Origin: DSNY01 sp016861185 | Lineage (GTDB): Bacteria > Pseudomonadota > Gammaproteobacteria > Burkholderiales > Burkholderiaceae_F | Assembly (NCBI GenBank): GCA_030263275.1 | Contig: SZOR01000086.1 | Span: 1-17,732, forward strand | Length of the DNA: 17,732 nucleotides | Direction: 5' to 3' | Part shown: positions 1-6,064 of the stretch, piece after piece | How positions within the stretch are numbered: the stretch's first letter is position 1 | Layout of the letters: each line of letters begins with the position of its first letter | The notes under the pieces: generated by a model | What the model was told of the DNA's origin: nothing | The model's database searches: none | Seen by the model: only the letters and a program-made list of their open reading frames with translations | Made by a program: the position numbers and the translations under genes

Positions 1-41
1 CCAATAACGGCATGCGATTAGAGGCGGGATTCAGAATATGC

Positions 42-62
42 GTGTGGTCGAATCAACCACAC
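42..62. repeat. Short inverted repeat, 7-bp arms
   Basis: GTGTGGT (42-48) and ACCACAC (56-62) form a perfect 7-bp stem with a 7-base loop. It lies downstream of the strong minus-strand terminator at 131-164 and is followed by no T tract on either strand. It could be an operator or part of a neighbouring gene's untranslated region outside the window. I see no protein gene in bases 1-130, and the small reading frames that cross this area have no family resemblance. Confidence 0.3.
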
Positions 63-130
63 CGCCTGGAAACCCGCACCAGGTTTGGCTCTCCGCCGAG
101 TTGATGGTCAACAGGGATATAAGGCCCGCC

Positions 131-164
131 AAAAAAAAAAGAGCCCGGTCGGGGGACCGGGCTC
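131..164 (-). terminator. Strong rho-independent terminator, minus strand
   Basis: Read on the minus strand this is a perfect 10-bp GC-rich stem (arms 155-164 and 141-150), a 4-base loop (151-154), then ten uninterrupted T (140 down to 131). That is the textbook shape of an intrinsic terminator and works in this direction only. No minus-strand protein gene ends just before it. The nearest is the phasin, whose stop is about 280 bases upstream, so it either ends a long phasin 3' UTR or closes a separate small RNA. Confidence 0.9.
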
Positions 165-240
165 GAAAAGCACCACCAAAGGAGGAGACAGAAGGGGTTT
201 GGACTTGGGGTCCAAACAAGTGGTGCCAAGGAGACAACCG
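131..240 (-). ncRNA. Candidate small RNA with duplicated anti-Shine-Dalgarno motif
   Basis: Read on the minus strand, the sequence before the terminator folds into an outer 7-bp stem (220-226 with 170-176) enclosing an 8-bp hairpin (210-217 with 197-204). Between them lies an apparently unpaired CU-rich stretch (196 to 177). It contains CCUCCUUU (185 to 178), identical to the anti-SD core at the 3' end of 16S rRNA. The octamer UGUCUCCU occurs twice (190-183 and 236-229) and is the exact complement of AGGAGACA, the ribosome binding site form seen before the Bug gene at 4921 in this window. The 5' end is a guess, since no clear promoter was found between 240 and 445. It may be transcribed alone or processed from the phasin 3' UTR. 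The opposite strand carries two SD-like sequences, but no good start codon or terminator follows them. Confidence 0.45.
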
Positions 241-390
241 TTACAGGATGCGAATCAACTTACCTTGTTCGTTCGTCCGTTTCGACTGAATCTTCGACGA
301 TTCCGCCGCGGCAGATCTGACCAAAAACAAAACTTTCTCGCGTTCTTCGGCCCCTCGTGTTGCTCGGGGCTTCGCTCTTAGCCTTGAAGA

Positions 391-410
391 TGGGGCGCAT
401 GCGCGCCCCA
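391..410 (-). terminator. Hairpin downstream of phasin, possible terminator
   Basis: TGGGGCGC (391-398) pairs perfectly with GCGCCCCA (403-410) around a 4-base loop. It sits 36 bases after the phasin stop codon. The following minus-strand sequence (TCTTCAAGGC) is poor in T, so termination may be incomplete and transcripts could run on to the strong terminator at 131-164. It may instead protect the 3' end of the mRNA. The rest of 240-445 shows only a weak 5-bp stem (350-354 with 366-370). Confidence 0.45.
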
Positions 411-445
411 TCAAGCGGCTAGAGCGTTTGCACTAGCGCCGGACC

Positions 446-1015
446 TTAGGCGGCCTTGCGGCCCTTGACCTTGACGGCGTCGTTCGCAGCAGCAGCGGCT
501 TTCATCGTCGCCGAGGTGGCTGCCGTGACGTTCGACTCGACCATCTCGACGGCCTGCTTGGCAGCCTTGCTGAACGTGTCGTACGCGGTGTTGGCGGCAG
601 CCAGCGCGCTCTTGAACATCGACACTGCGGGTTCCGAACCGGCCGGCGCGTTCTTCGCCGCGAACTCGATCAGCTCCGACACCTTCTTGTTGCTGTCGGC
701 GATCTGCGTCTCGACGATCTTCGACACTTCCGCGCCGGCGCCGCTAGCGATTCCATACACGGTGCGGTTGTAGCTGACGAGTTTCTCGACGGTCGGCTGC
801 GCCAGTCCGCCGGTCAGCGCGAGCAGTTCCTGCACGTCCTTGACGCTCATCAGCGCCTGGGCCCTCTCGGCAGCCTCTTCCATCACGGCCTTGGTCGCGG
901 CGAGGTTGAGGTCGACGAGTTTTTCGGTCGCGTCGAACACGGCGTGCGACAGCGCATACAGCGCGTCCATCTGACCCTTTTGCAGTTCGGCGAATTGAGC
1001 GGGCGTTGCGATCAT
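446..1015 (-). CDS. phaP: Phasin, PHA-granule-associated protein
   Basis: This encodes a small phasin (189 aa) that coats polyhydroxyalkanoate granules in the cytoplasm and controls their number and size. The protein begins MIATPAQFAELQKGQMDAL and is made almost entirely of amphipathic, alanine-rich helices without cysteine, ending in a basic AAAANDAVKVKGRKAA-like tail. This matches the PhaP family of Burkholderiales, which is usually 180-195 aa. A longer reading frame extends 40 codons upstream, but the ATG at 1015 is preferred: AGAGGAGAAAG lies directly before it and the family starts there, while the extra residues look like translated leader. The gene stands alone, transcribed away from the HDAC operon. 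An excellent promoter with an overlapping palindrome lies at 1088-1135, which suggests repression when no polymer is present, as known for PhaR-controlled phasins. The regulator is not in the window. Confidence 0.93.
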   Translation of the reverse strand: MIATPAQFAELQKGQMDALYALSHAVFDATEKLVDLNLAATKAVMEEAAERAQALMSVKDVQELLALTGGLAQPTVEKLVSYNRTVYGIASGAGAEVSKIVETQIADSNKKVSELIEFAAKNAPAGSEPAVSMFKSALAAANTAYDTFSKAAKQAVEMVESNVTAATSATMKAAAAANDAVKVKGRKAA

Positions 1016-1087
1016 GACTTTCTCCTCTGGTCCTAGTGGCTCCGATTCCCGGGAGGGTCCCGGGTCCCTGACTCGTTTGCGCCGCGA

Positions 1088-1135
1088 TTGTGCGACGCAC
1101 AAAGCGAATTCTAAGGATCGACGAATCGATGTCAA
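1088..1135 (-). promoter_or_regulatory. Phasin promoter with overlapping palindromic operator
   Basis: On the minus strand a perfect -35 box TTGACA (1135-1130) is followed by a 16-base spacer and the -10 box TAGAAT (1113-1108), five of six matches to consensus. The expected transcription start, about 7 bases further on, falls at the edge of a perfect inverted repeat, TTGTGCG-A-CGCACAA as read on the plus strand (1088-1102). A repressor bound there would block the start site. PhaR is the natural candidate by analogy with other phasin genes, but I cannot match this palindrome to a consensus with certainty. The remaining part of the divergent gap (1136-1331) shows an imperfect ATTGAT/ATCAAT repeat near 1187-1206. 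Confidence 0.75.
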
Positions 1136-1297
1136 GCGATTTTTTTGCGATGCACTAGTTCGCTCATGGTCATTGGGTCATGTTCGATTGATGTTTATGA
1201 ATCAATGCTTTGCTTGGACTTTCTATGTCGGTAAGAGGGGTGTGATGGATCGAAATTGGCGCGACGCCGCATCCACGTGAGGAGAATGGCGAGCGCT

Positions 1298-1303
1298 TAG
1301 AAT
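1298..1303 (+). promoter_or_regulatory. Possible -10 box for the deacetylase operon
   Basis: TAGAAT is placed 28 bases before the TTG start of the HDAC gene. It matches five of six positions of the sigma-70 -10 consensus and resembles the -10 boxes found before the phasin and the Bug gene. No convincing -35 box lies 16-18 bases upstream, so the call is weak. Confidence 0.25.
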
Positions 1304-1331
1304 CGCCGCTCTAACTGCGGGGCATCATCAC

Positions 1332-2267
1332 TTGAAGGCCTTCTACAGCGACCGCTACGTGCTGCCCCTCCCGGCGGGGCACCGCTTTCCGATGGCGAAG
1401 TACGAGCGACTGCGTGCGCGCGTAGGCGCAGAACTGCCGTCCGTGCGCCTGATCGAGCCCGCCGCCGCGACCGACGATCAGCTTGCGCGCGCGCACGACC
1501 GCGAATACGTCCGCCGCGTCGCGTGCGGCGAGCTCTCGGCCGCCGAGCAGCGCGCGATCGGATTTCCGTGGTCGGCGCCGATGGTCGAGCGCTCGCGACG
1601 CTCGGCCGGTGCCACGATCGCCGCCGCGCGCACCGCACTGGCGGAGGGCGTGGCCGTCAATCTTGCCGGCGGAACCCATCATGCGCAGTGCGAACGCGGG
1701 CAGGGTTACTGCGTGTTCAACGACGCCGCGGTTGCGGCCAGGACGATGCAAGCCGAGGCGGGACGCGCCCTGCACGTCGCGATCGTCGATCTCGACGTGC
1801 ATCAAGGCAACGGCACGGCCGCGATCCTCGCCGGCGACCCGACGACATTCACGCTGTCGCTGCACGCCGAGAAGAACTTCCCGTTCCGCAAGGCGCGGAG
1901 CGATCTCGACCGCGACCTGCCCGACGGCACCGGCGATGCCGAGTACCTGCGCATACTCGACGAGGCGCTCGACGAGATGCTCGCGCACTTCCATCCTGCG
2001 TTGATCGTCTATCTCGCGGGCGCCGACGCGCACGAGAACGACCGTCTCGGTCGACTGGCGCTTACGACCGCGGGCATGGCGTCGCGCGACGCGCGCGTGT
2101 TCGACCTCGCGTTCCGTCTGGGCGTGCCGATCGTCGTCGCGATGGCGGGTGGCTACGGCCGCGACATCGACGTGACGGTCGATGTGCACTTCAACACGGT
2201 GCGCGCTGCGTACCGGCACTGGGAGCGGTGTTCGGCGCGCGCGACCACGGAGCCGACGCTTGTCTGA
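1332..2267 (+). CDS. HDAC-family zinc deacetylase (class II-like, bacterial)
   Basis: This is a 311-aa member of the arginase/deacetylase fold that removes acetyl groups from a lysine, polyamine or small acetyl-amide. Visible motifs in order are GGTHHA (residues 113-118) with the paired active-site histidines, DLDVHQGNGT (153-162) with zinc ligands Asp155 and His157, GADAHENDRLG (230-240) with zinc ligand Asp232, and AMAGGYGRD (270-278) with the likely catalytic Tyr275. All key residues are present, so it should be active. The start is TTG at 1332: it retains the family's N-terminal YSDRYVLPLPAGHRFP segment, whereas the first ATG would begin inside it, and no other start is in frame upstream. 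It leads a three-gene unit, and its last codons overlap the exporter gene. The substrate cannot be read from the sequence. True histone-like targets are unlikely in this context; acetylpolyamines or acetylated metabolites are possible. Confidence 0.9.
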   Translation: MKAFYSDRYVLPLPAGHRFPMAKYERLRARVGAELPSVRLIEPAAATDDQLARAHDREYVRRVACGELSAAEQRAIGFPWSAPMVERSRRSAGATIAAARTALAEGVAVNLAGGTHHAQCERGQGYCVFNDAAVAARTMQAEAGRALHVAIVDLDVHQGNGTAAILAGDPTTFTLSLHAEKNFPFRKARSDLDRDLPDGTGDAEYLRILDEALDEMLAHFHPALIVYLAGADAHENDRLGRLALTTAGMASRDARVFDLAFRLGVPIVVAMAGGYGRDIDVTVDVHFNTVRAAYRHWERCSARATTEPTLV

Positions 2268-3177
2268 GCCGGCGGCGACGGCGTCCGGCGGCAACGCGCG
2301 GCAGGCGTGGCTGGCGGCGATGCCGATCGTGTTCGTGCTGCTGTGGAGCACGGGCTTCATCGTTGCCAAGTACGCGGCGCCGCATGCGCCGCCTTTGACC
2401 TTCCTGCTGTATCGCTTCACCGGCATCGTGGCGTTGCTGCTTCCGCTGATCTGGGTCAGCGGCGCCCCGTGGCCGCGCAGTCGGCTGCAGTGGATGCACG
2501 TCGCGATCGCCGGCATGCTGCTGCAGGCGGTGTATCTCGGCGGCGTGTGGTACGCGATCGCGCAGGGCATGCCGGCCGGCGTGTCGGCACTGATCGTCGG
2601 CGCGCAGCCGCTGCTGACCGCGCTGCTCGGTTTCACGATCGGCGAGCGTGCGTCGCTGCGGCAGTGGACGGGTCTCGCGCTGGGTTTCGCGGGTATCGCG
2701 CTCGTGCTGTCGGACCGGCTGACGCTGGCCGGCGCCGGCTGGCACGCGACGACGATCAACATCGCGGCGCTCGCCGGCATCACCGCGGGCACGCTGTACC
2801 AGAAGAAGTTCTGCGGACCGGTCGATCTGCGCACCGGCAGCGCGATCCAGTTCGCCGCGTCCTTCGTGCTGCTGTTGCCGTTTGCGCTGGCGACTGAGAC
2901 CCTGCGCGTCGACTACAGGCTCGAGTTCTGGCTCGCGCTCGCCTGGTCGGTCGTCGGGCTGTCGCTCGTCGCGATCAGCCTGCTGCTCGCTATGATTCGC
3001 CGCGGTCGCGCCACCGAGGTCGCGAGCCTGATGTACCTGACGCCGCCGGTGACCGCCCTGATGGCCTGGACGTGGTTCGGCGAGCGGCTCGGGCCGCTGG
3101 CGTGGGCGGGCGTGTTCGTGACGATGACCGGGGTGGCGCTGGTGCTGAAGAGGAAGCGCGTGGGAGAGCGACCGTGA
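2260..3177 (+). CDS. EamA/DMT-family inner-membrane transporter
   Basis: This is a 305-aa drug/metabolite transporter of the EamA type, probably an exporter with ten membrane helices arranged as two repeated halves. The first half begins AMPIVFVLLWSTGFIVAKYA and includes GAQPLLTALLGFTIGERASLRQWTGLALG-like sequence; the second contains SLMYLTPPVTALMAWTWFGE, the usual end-of-repeat signature, and the protein ends in a basic tail (KRKRVGERP). I chose the TTG at 2260 because GGAG lies 7 bases before it and it overlaps the deacetylase end by 8 bases, which suits translational coupling. An internal ATG at 2320 would begin at the first membrane helix and has no good binding site. The stop overlaps the GTG start of the thioesterase (GTGA). 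The cargo is unknown; a compound made or freed by its partner genes is an inference. Confidence 0.87.
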   Translation: MSEPAATASGGNARQAWLAAMPIVFVLLWSTGFIVAKYAAPHAPPLTFLLYRFTGIVALLLPLIWVSGAPWPRSRLQWMHVAIAGMLLQAVYLGGVWYAIAQGMPAGVSALIVGAQPLLTALLGFTIGERASLRQWTGLALGFAGIALVLSDRLTLAGAGWHATTINIAALAGITAGTLYQKKFCGPVDLRTGSAIQFAASFVLLLPFALATETLRVDYRLEFWLALAWSVVGLSLVAISLLLAMIRRGRATEVASLMYLTPPVTALMAWTWFGERLGPLAWAGVFVTMTGVALVLKRKRVGERP

Positions 3178-3611
3178 GCGAACGCCGGGCGCCGCATCGC
3201 CGATCCGAGTACCGACACTTCCTGACCATCCAGACGCGCTGGATGGACAACGACGCCTACGGCCACGTCAACAACGTCGTCTACTACGGCTTCTTCGACA
3301 CGGTGGTCAACGAGTACCTGATCCGCGCGGGCGTGCTCGACATCGCGCGGGGCACCACGATCGGGTTGGTCGTCGAGACACAGTGCAATTACTTCAGCGA
3401 GTTGTCGTTTCCGCAGACGGTTGTCGGCGGACTGCGCGTCGGCCGCATCGGCACGTCGAGCGTGCGCTACGAGATCGGGATCTTCGCCGACGACCACGAC
3501 AACGCCTGCGCGCAGGGGCACTTCGTTCATGTCTACGTCGATCGCGCCACGCGCCGGCCGATGCCCCTGCCGGCGGCGCTGCGCACGGTGCTCGAGCGGA
3601 TCCATGCTTGA
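3174..3611 (+). CDS. Acyl-CoA thioesterase, hot-dog fold (4HBT/YbgC type)
   Basis: This is a 145-aa single hot-dog domain protein that probably hydrolyses a short, aromatic or medium-chain acyl-CoA in the cytoplasm. The active-site segment reads RWMDNDAYGHVNNVVYY (residues 22-38); Asp27 corresponds to the catalytic aspartate of 4-hydroxybenzoyl-CoA thioesterase, and GHVNN is typical of this group. Length fits the family (130-150 aa). The GTG start at 3174 overlaps the transporter stop and is preceded by GGGAGAG. Reading frames extending further upstream lie wholly inside the transporter gene. The three genes together suggest one small pathway with acyl or acetyl chemistry, but the substrate is not apparent. 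Confidence 0.88.
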   Translation: MSERRAPHRRSEYRHFLTIQTRWMDNDAYGHVNNVVYYGFFDTVVNEYLIRAGVLDIARGTTIGLVVETQCNYFSELSFPQTVVGGLRVGRIGTSSVRYEIGIFADDHDNACAQGHFVHVYVDRATRRPMPLPAALRTVLERIHA

Positions 3612-3697
3612 AGTGCGGCGCCGCGCGCATATGAACCGGAGCGACGCGACCGAACGCGGACCGGTCGGACGCTTCGCCGAGTCGATGGAGTAGCGAG

Positions 3698-4786
3698 ATG
3701 GGCAAACACAGAATCGCCGTCATCCCCGGCGACGGCATCGGCAAGGAAGTGGTCCCCGAGGGGTTGCGCGTGCTCGACGCGGCCGCGCGCCGCTTCGGCA
3801 TCGAACTGCAACTCGACCACTTCGACTTCGCGAGTTGCGATTACTACGCCCGGCACGGCGAGATGATGCCGGCCGACTGGAAGGACCGGATCGGCGGCCA
3901 CGACGCGATCTTCTACGGCGCGGTCGGCTGGCCCGCGACCGTGCCCGACCACGTTTCGCTGTGGGGCTCGCTGCTGAAGTTCCGGCGCGAGTTCGACCAG
4001 TACGTCAACCTGCGGCCGTGCAAGCTGATGCCCGGCATTGCGTCGCCGCTGGTGGATCGCAGCGGCAATCCGCGCAAGCCCGGCGAGATCGACTTCATCG
4101 TCGTGCGCGAGAACACCGAGGGCGAATACTCGTCGATCGGCGGGCGCATGTTCGAGGGTACCGAACGCGAACTCGCGATCCAGGAAACGGTGATGACGCG
4201 CATCGGCATCGATCGGGTCGTTCGATTCGCCTTCGATCTGGCCGCGAAGCGGCCGCGGCGGCATCTGACGTCGGCGACCAAGAGCAACGGCATCTCGATC
4301 ACGATGCCGTACTGGGACGAACGCGTCGAGGCGATCGCGCGCGAGTTCCCGGGCGTGCGCCACGACAAGTACCACATCGACATCCTGACCGCGCACTTCG
4401 TGCAGCGGCCCGAGCAGTTCGACGTCGTCGTCGCGAGCAACCTGTTCGGCGACATCCTGTCCGACCTCGGCCCGGCATGCACCGGGACCATCGCGATCGC
4501 ACCGTCGGCGAACCTGAACCCGGACCGCAAGTACCCGTCGTTGTTCGAGCCGGTGCACGGGTCGGCGCCGGATATCGCGGGCAAGGGCGTCGCCAACCCG
4601 ATCGGTCAGATCTGGAGCGCGGCGCTGATGCTCGACTGGCTGGGGCACGCGGAGGCCGGCGCGGCGGTTGTGCGGGCCATCGAAAGCGTGCTTGCCGCCG
4701 GGCCGAAGCACGCGCCGCTGACGCGCGACATCGGCGGCACGGCCGGAACGGCCGACCTCGGAGCCGCGATCGCTGCGGCGATCTGA
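3698..4786 (+). CDS. ttuC: Tartrate dehydrogenase / decarboxylating D-malate dehydrogenase
   Basis: This is a 362-aa NAD-dependent beta-hydroxyacid oxidative decarboxylase of the isocitrate/isopropylmalate dehydrogenase family, acting on tartrate or D-malate in the cytoplasm. IPGDGIGKEV opens the fold at residue 9. The substrate and metal residues line up as Arg96/Arg97 and Arg106 (FRREFDQYVNLRPCK), Arg137 in VVRENTEG, Tyr144, Lys195 in TATKSNG-like sequence, Asp228, and Asp252/Asp256 in FGDILSDLGPA. GSAPDIAGKGVANPIGQIWSAALML is the nucleotide region. The YSSIGGRMFEGTERE stretch and YVNLRPCKLMPG favour the TtuC/DmlA branch over LeuB. GGAG lies 7 bases before the ATG. A Bug receptor follows 134 bases later, consistent with use of C4 hydroxy-dicarboxylates. 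Tartrate versus D-malate preference cannot be settled from sequence. Confidence 0.9.
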   Translation: MGKHRIAVIPGDGIGKEVVPEGLRVLDAAARRFGIELQLDHFDFASCDYYARHGEMMPADWKDRIGGHDAIFYGAVGWPATVPDHVSLWGSLLKFRREFDQYVNLRPCKLMPGIASPLVDRSGNPRKPGEIDFIVVRENTEGEYSSIGGRMFEGTERELAIQETVMTRIGIDRVVRFAFDLAAKRPRRHLTSATKSNGISITMPYWDERVEAIAREFPGVRHDKYHIDILTAHFVQRPEQFDVVVASNLFGDILSDLGPACTGTIAIAPSANLNPDRKYPSLFEPVHGSAPDIAGKGVANPIGQIWSAALMLDWLGHAEAGAAVVRAIESVLAAGPKHAPLTRDIGGTAGTADLGAAIAAAI

Positions 4787-4850
4787 GCGCTTTCCGTGCC
4801 AACATCGAGCGCCCTCGCGCCTACGCGCAAATGCGGATGGGCGAGGGGCT

Positions 4851-4877
4851 TTGCAGCGGCACGTTCCTCAGTAGAAT
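4851..4877 (+). promoter_or_regulatory. Possible promoter of the Bug receptor gene
   Basis: The -10 box TAGAAT (4872-4877) matches five of six consensus positions and lies 43 bases before the GTG start. A -35-like TTGCAG (4851-4856) is 15 bases upstream, slightly closer than ideal. Just before it, CCCTCGC (4812-4818) and GCGAGGG (4841-4847) can pair, which may separate this transcript from the dehydrogenase gene, although no T run follows. Confidence 0.35.
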
Positions 4878-4920
4878 CAGCGCGTTGCAGTGACAACTTG
4901 AGCCTCGAGAGGAGACATCG

Positions 4921-5913
4921 GTGAAACTCCTGCGCCACCTATCATTGCTCGCCGCCGGACTTGCGACGAGCACCGTCGCGCTCGCCCAGGCCTATCCGGC
5001 GAAACCGATCACGCTGATCGTGCCATTCACCGCCGGCGGGCCGACCGACACCGTGGGGCGCTCGCTCGCGCAAGCGATGAGCAAGCATCTCGGTCAGCAG
5101 ATCGTCGTTGAGAACGTCGGTGGCGCCGGCGGCACCGTCGGCGTGACGCGCACGAAGAACGCGGCCCCCGACGGCTACACGATCCTGCTGCATCACATCG
5201 GCATGTCGACCGCGCCGACGTTGTATCGCAAGCTGCAGTTCGATCCGCTGAAGGACTTCGAGTACATCGGGTTGATCGTCGATACGCCGATGACGATCGT
5301 CGCGCGTTCGGACTTCGCGCCGAAGAACATCGGCGAATTCGTCGCGTACGTGAAGGCGAACAAGGACAAGCTGAACTACGCGAACGCCGGCGTGGGCGCG
5401 GCTTCGCATCTGTGCGGGCTGCTGTTCATGAGCGCGATTGAGACGCCGCTCACGACCGTGCCGTTCAAGGGTACGGCCGACGTGATCAATGCGCTGCTGG
5501 GCAAGCAGGTCGATTTCACCTGCGACCAGACCACGAACACGACGGGCCAGATCCAGGCCAACAGAGCCGACCCGACGAAGGGCGTGAAGGTCTACGCGGT
5601 GACCAGCTTGCGGCGGCTGTCGGTCCTGCCGGACGTACCGACGCTCGACGAGAGCGGTCTGAAGGGCTTCGAGGTCGGCGTCTGGCACGGCATCTACGCG
5701 CCGAAAGGCACGCCCAAGGCGGCCGTCGACAAGCTCGTCGCCGCCCTGCAGGCTGGCGCGAAGGACCCCGACTTCGTCAAGCGCATGGCCGATCTCGGCG
5801 CGACCGTGTATCCGCCCGAACGGATTACTCCGGCGGCCCATGCGGCCCATCTGAAGGCCGAGATCGACAAGTGGGCGCCGATCATCAAGAAAGCCGGCGT
5901 TTACGCCGATTGA
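4921..5913 (+). CDS. Bug/TctC-type periplasmic solute receptor
   Basis: This is a 330-aa tripartite-tricarboxylate-transporter receptor. An N-terminal signal peptide (basic MKLLRH, hydrophobic core, cleavage near ALA-QA, residues 20-24) sends it to the periplasm. The mature protein begins YPAKPITLIVPFTAGGPTD, the hallmark of the family, and continues with the conserved GYTILLHH, LNYANAGVGAASHLCGLLF and VPFKGTADVINALLGKQVDF segments. Length is typical (about 320-330 aa). The GTG start has AGAGGAGACATCG in front. No membrane subunits (TctA, TctB) are nearby, as is common for the many orphan Bug proteins of Burkholderiales, which share permeases encoded elsewhere or serve in sensing. Position after the tartrate/malate dehydrogenase suggests a C4 hydroxy-acid ligand, which is an inference only. 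Confidence 0.92.
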   Translation: MKLLRHLSLLAAGLATSTVALAQAYPAKPITLIVPFTAGGPTDTVGRSLAQAMSKHLGQQIVVENVGGAGGTVGVTRTKNAAPDGYTILLHHIGMSTAPTLYRKLQFDPLKDFEYIGLIVDTPMTIVARSDFAPKNIGEFVAYVKANKDKLNYANAGVGAASHLCGLLFMSAIETPLTTVPFKGTADVINALLGKQVDFTCDQTTNTTGQIQANRADPTKGVKVYAVTSLRRLSVLPDVPTLDESGLKGFEVGVWHGIYAPKGTPKAAVDKLVAALQAGAKDPDFVKRMADLGATVYPPERITPAAHAAHLKAEIDKWAPIIKKAGVYAD

Positions 5914-5951
5914 TCGGGCGAGTCTTTTGCATTCCCGCATGTAAATCTCGA

Positions 5952-5987
5952 CCGGCACGAGGCGCTGCTGGCGGCACCTCGCGCCGG
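5952..5987. repeat. Hairpin between Bug gene and pbpG
   Basis: CCGGC-A-CGAGG (5952-5962) pairs with CCTCG-C-GCCGG (5977-5987), giving two 5-bp stems separated by a single mismatch and a 14-base loop. It starts 39 bases after the Bug stop codon. No T tract follows on either strand, so it may be a weak terminator or only an mRNA 3' stabiliser. Confidence 0.35.
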
Positions 5988-6064
5988 ATCGGCCTTGCGG
6001 TCGATCGCTCGACGCCGGCATTGACCGACCGTTCCGCCCACGCGGCACTCGATCAGGGGAAGAA

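Noticed and set aside
38..381. Small reading frames on both strands at the left end
   Set aside because: They cross the strong terminator and the candidate RNA, carry low-complexity basic peptides, and no start codon lies at a proper distance from the SD-like AAAGGAGGAGACA (178-190) or AAGGAGACA (228-236).
3631..3693. 20-codon frame MNRSDATERGPVGRFAESME ahead of the dehydrogenase
   Set aside because: It could be a leader peptide, and its end (ATGGAG TAG) supplies the downstream ribosome binding site, but it has no binding site of its own and no regulatory structure follows.
3698..4786. 3-isopropylmalate dehydrogenase (LeuB)
   Set aside because: The family fold is shared, but YVNLRPCKLMPG, YSSIGGRMFEGTERE and the absence of leu genes nearby fit tartrate/D-malate dehydrogenase better.
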